Source: Azospirillum brasilense (GTDB lineage Bacteria; Pseudomonadota; Alphaproteobacteria; Azospirillales; Azospirillaceae). From it: a DNA stretch of 64,000 nucleotides. Numbering within the stretch: the stretch's first letter is position 1; each line of letters starts with the position of its first letter. Positions 60,151 to 64,000 of this stretch are shown here, in pieces. Location of the stretch: contig NZ_VITH01000002.1 in assembly GCF_007827815.1 (NCBI RefSeq), positions 558,001 to 622,000 on the forward strand, in the 5' to 3' direction. A program made the translations under genes and the position numbers. The notes beneath the pieces are model-generated. The model saw only the letters and a list, made by a program, of their open reading frames with translations, had not been told where the DNA came from and did not search any database.

Positions 60151-60893
60151 GCGGCACCTCCCAGATAGACGGCCTGCACCTTCGGGTCGGCGCGCACGGC
60201 GTCGGGCGTGCCCTCGGCGATCAGCTGGCCGCGGTCGAGCACGATGATGCGGGTGGCGTGGCCGAACACGACGTCCATGTCATGCTCCGTGAACAGGACC
60301 GCGAGGCCGCGCTCGCGGACGAGGGAGGAGGTCAGCGCCATCAGTTCCTGCCGCTCGCCGGGGGCCATGCCGGCGGTGGGTTCGTCCATCAGCAGGATTT
60401 TCGGGTCGCCGGCCAGCGCCATGGCGAGTTCGACGCGCTTCAGGTCGCCGTAGGCCAACACGCCGCAGGGGCGCTCCGCCTGGGCGCCCATGCCGACGCG
60501 CTCCAGCAGGGCCATCGCCTCGTCGCGGAAGCCGGAGGCGGCCGGGGTCCACAGCCCGAACAGGCGCCGATGGACGGAGAGCAGGACCATCTGCACGTTC
60601 TCGCGCACCGTCATCGAGGCAAAGGTGGCGGTGATCTGGAAGGTGCGCCCGACGCCCATCCGCCAGATGCGCCGCGGCGGCAGGCCGATGATGTCCACCC
60701 CGTCGAGCCGCACCGTGCCCGCGTCGGGCCGCAACTGGCCGTTCAGCAGGTTGAAGCAGGTCGTTTTGCCGGCGCCGTTCGGCCCGATCAGCGCCAGCAC
60801 CTCCCCGGCGTCCAGCGCGAAGGACACGCCGCGCACGGCCTGCACGCCGCCGAAGGCGCGCTGGAGATTTTCGACGGCGAGGCGGCGGCTCAT
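60147..60893 (-). CDS. livG: branched-chain amino acid-type ABC transporter ATP-binding protein LivG
   Basis: A 248-residue ATPase. Walker A is GPNGAGKTTC, then GVGRTFQITATFASMTVREN, signature-like CGVLAYGDLKRVELAMAL, Walker B ILLMDEPTAGMAPGE and switch His in LFTEHDMDVVFG. The signature LSGGQ is replaced by LAYGDLKR, a variant typical of LivG. It overlaps the upstream permease stop and the downstream livF start by 4 bases each. Confidence 0.92.
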   Translation of the reverse strand: MSRRLAVENLQRAFGGVQAVRGVSFALDAGEVLALIGPNGAGKTTCFNLLNGQLRPDAGTVRLDGVDIIGLPPRRIWRMGVGRTFQITATFASMTVRENVQMVLLSVHRRLFGLWTPAASGFRDEAMALLERVGMGAQAERPCGVLAYGDLKRVELAMALAGDPKILLMDEPTAGMAPGERQELMALTSSLVRERGLAVLFTEHDMDVVFGHATRIIVLDRGQLIAEGTPDAVRADPKVQAVYLGGAA

Positions 60894-62731
60894 GAGTCCC
60901 TCCCGCGGGTCCACAGGTCGCGGACGAAGCCGGCGACACCCTTGGGAAAGGCCAGAACCAGCACCAGAATGACGGCGCCCAGAACCAGCCGCCACCAGTC
61001 GGTCCGGCTCATCGCCTCGGTCTCCAGCAGGTGGAACAGGGCCGCCCCCGCCACCGGGCCGCTCAGCGTCTGGATGCCGCCCATCAGCACCATGACCAGA
61101 GCGTCCACCGACACCGGCACGGCCATCAGGGTGGGGAAGACGCTGCCCTTGGCAAAGGCGTAGAGCCCACCGGCCAGACCGGCGGCGGAGCCGGCCAGGG
61201 CGAAGCTCAGCCACTGGTGCCGCCGGACGTCGATGCCCACCGACTCGGCGCGCAGCGCGGAGTCGCGCCCGGCGCGCAGCGTGTAGCCGAAGGGCGCGAA
61301 GGCGGCGCGGCGCAGCAGCAGCAGCGCGCCGCCGGCCAGCGCCAGCGTCAGCCAGTAATAGGCCGCCTTGCCGGCCGCCCAGTCCGGCGGCCAGACGCCG
61401 AGGATGCCGTTGTCGCCCCCGGTGACGCCGTACCACTGGAAGGTCACCGACCAGACGATCTGCGCGAAGGCCAGGGTGAGCATGGCGAAGTAGAGGCCCG
61501 ACCGTCGAACGCAGAACCATCCCGCGGCCAGCGCCCCCAGCCCGGCGAGCAGCGGGGCGGCGGCCAGCGCCATCGGCATCGGCGCTGCGAAATGCTTGAC
61601 CAGCAGCGCCGCGCCGTAGGCGCCCAGCCCGAAATAGGCGGCGTGCCCGAAGGAGACGAGGCCGCCCAGCCCGATCAGCAGATGCAGGCTGGCCGCCAGC
61701 AGCGCCAGGATCACCACCTCGGTCAGCACGATCAGCGCGTAGTCGCCGGCGACCAGCGGCACCGCCGCCAGCAGGGCGAGCAGCAGGGCGGGCGCCCAGC
61801 GCGCGACACCGGTCGCGGCGATCAGCGGCGGGCCGGGGCTGGCGGCGGTGGGCGGCGCGTCCTCGGCGCGTCCGAGCAGGCCATAGGGGCGGATGACCAG
61901 AACCACCGCCATGAACAGGAAGACCAGGACCAGCGTGATCTGCGGGAAGACCAGGATGCCGAAGGCCTGCAACTGCCCGATCAGCAGCGAGGCGATGAAG
62001 GCGCCGGTCAGGCTGCCCATGCCGCCGACCACGACGACGACGAAGGCCTCGACGACGATGGCCATGTCCATGTGCAGGTTCACCGCCTCGCGCGGGACCT
62101 GGAGCGCGCCGCCGAGCCCGGCCAGGGCCGACCCCAGGAACAGCACCCCGGTGAACAGCCGCGCCGGATCGACGCCGAGCGCCGAGGCCATGTCGCGGTC
62201 CTGGGTCGCCGCGCGGACCAGCGTGCCCCAGCGCGTGCGGTTGAACAGCAGCCAGAGCAACCCCAGCACCAGCGGCCCCAGCCCGATCAGCACGAGGTCG
62301 TAGAGCGGGAAGGGCTGGTCCAGGATGTCCACGGAGCCGCGCAGCCCCGGCGCCCGGCGTCCAAGCAGATCCTCCGACCCCCAGATCCACGAGGCGGCGT
62401 CCTGTACCACCAGCACCACACCGAAGGTGGCGAGCAGCTGGAACAGCTCCGGCGAGCGGTAGAGGCGGCGCAGCAGCCCGACCTCCATCAGCGCGCCGAG
62501 CAGCCCGACCGCCAGCGAGGCGGCGGCCACCGCGCCCCAGAAGCCCAGCGGCGTGCCGCCCCAGCGCTCCACCAGCGTCCAGCCGAGATAGGCGCCCAGC
62601 ATGTAGAAGGAGCCGTGCGCGAAATTCACGATCCGCGTCACGCCGAACACGATGGTCAGCCCGGACGACACCAGGAACAGCGTCGCCGCCGTGGCGAGGC
62701 CGCTGAGGAATTGCACGAGGTAGAAGGACAT
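60890..62731 (-). CDS. fused LivH-LivM permease
   Basis: A single 613-residue polypeptide combining both permeases of a Liv-type importer. The N-terminal half is LivH-like (VFGVTRIVNFAHGSFYMLGA, AATQDRDMASALGVDPARLF). The second half is LivM-like (IGLGGLVSFGHAAYFGLGAY, RAGRDSALRAESVGIDVRRH). The joint lies around RAEDAPPTAASPGPPLIAAT, a short flexible linker. The ATG at 62731 begins MSFYLVQFLSG directly before the first membrane segment. An upstream in-frame extension is only repeat-derived sequence. Such fusions occur in some Liv systems. Confidence 0.9.
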   Translation of the reverse strand: MSFYLVQFLSGLATAATLFLVSSGLTIVFGVTRIVNFAHGSFYMLGAYLGWTLVERWGGTPLGFWGAVAAASLAVGLLGALMEVGLLRRLYRSPELFQLLATFGVVLVVQDAASWIWGSEDLLGRRAPGLRGSVDILDQPFPLYDLVLIGLGPLVLGLLWLLFNRTRWGTLVRAATQDRDMASALGVDPARLFTGVLFLGSALAGLGGALQVPREAVNLHMDMAIVVEAFVVVVVGGMGSLTGAFIASLLIGQLQAFGILVFPQITLVLVFLFMAVVLVIRPYGLLGRAEDAPPTAASPGPPLIAATGVARWAPALLLALLAAVPLVAGDYALIVLTEVVILALLAASLHLLIGLGGLVSFGHAAYFGLGAYGAALLVKHFAAPMPMALAAAPLLAGLGALAAGWFCVRRSGLYFAMLTLAFAQIVWSVTFQWYGVTGGDNGILGVWPPDWAAGKAAYYWLTLALAGGALLLLRRAAFAPFGYTLRAGRDSALRAESVGIDVRRHQWLSFALAGSAAGLAGGLYAFAKGSVFPTLMAVPVSVDALVMVLMGGIQTLSGPVAGAALFHLLETEAMSRTDWWRLVLGAVILVLVLAFPKGVAGFVRDLWTRGRDS

Positions 62732-62768
62732 CGGCTCTTTTCGGCAGTCTGCGGGGGAGCGAGGGCTT

Positions 62769-62937
62769 GCCCCCTCCCTAACCCTCCCCCGCTCTCGGCG
62801 GACCTTTGGTCCGCCTGCCGCGTCAGCGCAAACCAAAGGTTTGCGCGGGAGCTCCGCAGGGGAGGGGATCAAGCTCCCTCTCCTGCGAAGCGGGGGAGGG
62901 AAGGGGCCCGCGGCGAAGGCGCGGGAAGGGTGGGGGC
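62769..62937. repeat. GC-rich palindromic repeat, family A copy 5, enlarged by nested hairpins
   Basis: It has CTTGCCCCCTCCCTAACCC at the left and AAGGGTGGGGGCAAG at the right. It is 169 bp rather than about 100 because the first internal hairpin carries extra stems GGACCTTTGGTCC and GCGCAAACCAAAGGTTTGCGC. It sits between the binding-protein and permease genes of the Liv operon. Confidence 0.85.
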
Positions 62938-62950
62938 AAGACTCCGTCCC

Positions 62951-64000
62951 TTACTCCGGACGCATCTTGCGGACCGCCTCGTCGGACGGCAGATAGTCCG
63001 CGCCGTCGGCGTAGCGCCAGCCGGTCATCACGCCCTGGCCGTCCTTCACCGTGGTCTTGCCGACATAGGCGCCCATCGTCGCCTGATGGTCGAGCGCGCG
63101 GAAGGTGATCGGGCCGAAGGGGCTGGACAGGGCCAACCCGGACAGGGCGTCCACGACCTTTTCGGCGTCGGTGGAGCCGGCCTTTTCCACGGCGGCGGCG
63201 ATGGCCTTGAAGGTGGCGTAGCCGACGACCGAGCCCTGGCGCGGCGGTTCGTTGAAGCGCTTCACATAGGCCTCGCGGAAGGCCTTGTGCTCCGGCGTGT
63301 CGATCTGCTCCTGCGGGTAGCCGGTGACGATCCAGCCCTCCGGCGCCTCGTCCTTCATCGGATCGAGATATTCCGGCTCGCCGGTCAGCAGGCTGACGAC
63401 GGTGCGGTTGCGGAACAGGCCGCGCCCCTCGCCCTCGCGCACGAACTTGGCGAGGTCGGCGCCGAAGGTGACGTTGAAGATGGCGTCGGGCTTGGCCGCG
63501 GCCAGCGCCTGCACGGTCGGCCCGGCCTCCAGCTTGCCCTGGGCCGGCCACTGCTCGGCGACGAACTCGACGTCCGGGCGCTTTTCCGACAGGAGCTGGC
63601 GGAACCACTGCACCGCCGACTGGCCGTACTCGTAGTTGGGGGCGACGGTGGCCCAGCGCTTGGCCGGCAGCTTCGCCGCCTCCTCCACCAGCATGGCCGC
63701 CTGCATGTAGGTGCTGGGGCGCAGGCGGAAGGTGTAGCGGTTGCCCTTGGTCCAGGTGATGGCGTCGGTCAGCGGCTCCGCCGCCACGAAGGGCAGCTTG
63801 TTGCGCGCGGCGAAGTCGGCCACGGCCAGCCCGACGTGGGAGAAGTAGGTGCCGGCCAGCAGCTCGACCTTCTCGTTCGACAGCAGCTCCTGCGCGACGC
63901 GCACGGCGTCGTCGGGCTTGCCGGCGTCGTCGCGGGAGACGACCTCCAGCTTGCGCCCGCCGAGCAGGCCGCCCGCTGCGTTCACCTCCTCCACCGCGAG
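62951..64000 (-). CDS. Liv-type ABC transporter substrate-binding protein (5' end outside window)
   Basis: A type I periplasmic binding protein whose N-terminus lies beyond the right edge; 349 residues are visible. Landmarks are VNAAGGLLGGRKLEVVSRDD, NEKVELLAGTYFSHVGLAVA, RWATVAPNYEYGQSAVQWFR, AAKPDAIFNVTFGADLAKFV and VVGYATFKAIAAAVEKAGST. The frame reads through a GTG near the edge without a start context, so it is truncated, not short. It is upstream of the fused permease across a family A repeat. Ligand unknown. Confidence 0.9.
   Translation of the reverse strand, partial: LAVEEVNAAGGLLGGRKLEVVSRDDAGKPDDAVRVAQELLSNEKVELLAGTYFSHVGLAVADFAARNKLPFVAAEPLTDAITWTKGNRYTFRLRPSTYMQAAMLVEEAAKLPAKRWATVAPNYEYGQSAVQWFRQLLSEKRPDVEFVAEQWPAQGKLEAGPTVQALAAAKPDAIFNVTFGADLAKFVREGEGRGLFRNRTVVSLLTGEPEYLDPMKDEAPEGWIVTGYPQEQIDTPEHKAFREAYVKRFNEPPRQGSVVGYATFKAIAAAVEKAGSTDAEKVVDALSGLALSSPFGPITFRALDHQATMGAYVGKTTVKDGQGVMTGWRYADGADYLPSDEAVRKMRPE

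Noticed and set aside
60890..62731. Erroneous fusion of livH and livM
   Set aside because: The linker is a plausible flexible segment in good codon use and no ribosome-binding site or start appears at the joint, so a real fusion is more likely.

Overview
The window looks like chromosomal DNA of a high-GC alphaproteobacterium of the Azospirillum type. The evidence is very high third-position GC, the order rne, amidase, mrcA, prfB, a DUF3126 gene, many NitT/TauT, Urt and Liv uptake systems, and GC-rich palindromic repeats between genes. No rRNA, tRNA, CRISPR array, transposase or phage gene was recognised. The genus is inference; the class is better supported.

Layout. 1-5.9 kb holds a partial PLP aminotransferase, a gamma-glutamyltransferase-like lipoprotein that seems to lack the catalytic Thr, an M48 protease with TPRs, a DsbA-like thiol oxidoreductase, a HAD hydrolase and greB. 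5.9-17.8 kb is a core block of rne, amidase, mrcA and prfB (with its programmed +1 frameshift). An MBOAT/SGNH acylation pair sits between mrcA and prfB. 18.2-26.3 kb is one minus-strand operon: a three-domain propionyl-CoA-synthase-like enzyme followed by an ATPase, permease and binding protein of the NitT/TauT class. 26.5-28.2 kb holds small genes (cupin, membrane protein, DUF3126).

28.4-33.8 kb encodes two neighbouring exported caspase-fold proteins. The first has an intact His/Cys dyad and a C-terminal SUMF1 domain. The second has lost both residues and ends in MORN repeats. 33.8-42.4 kb is a TetR-led catabolic cluster: NMT1-type ABC transporter, enolase-superfamily enzyme, Gfo/Idh/MocA oxidoreductase, DUF993 protein and TIM-barrel epimerase. 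42.5-48.5 kb is urtABCDE for urea uptake behind a sigma-54-type promoter. 48.6-55.9 kb has an M20 peptidase, a chemoreceptor, a membrane protein joining a degenerate AAA domain to ankyrin repeats, and a ROK kinase. 56-59.4 kb has two small proteins, nagA, a candidate small RNA, otsB and a small flagellar-like protein. 59.4-64 kb is a livF-livG-livHM-binding-protein operon that runs off the right edge.

Two families of GC-rich palindromic repeats recur. Family A is at 17.8, 23.0, 37.5, 44.0 and 62.8 kb; family B is at 41.4 and 47.6 kb. Most lie between genes of one operon. Two family A copies are inside reading frames and appear to be translated: one within the crotonase domain of the propionyl-CoA-synthase-like protein, one as the N-terminal extension of the enolase-superfamily enzyme. 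The most original material is the live/dead caspase pair, the translated repeats, the propionyl-CoA-synthase/transporter operon, the uncharacterised catabolic cluster, the candidate anti-SD small RNA and a 20-residue membrane protein.
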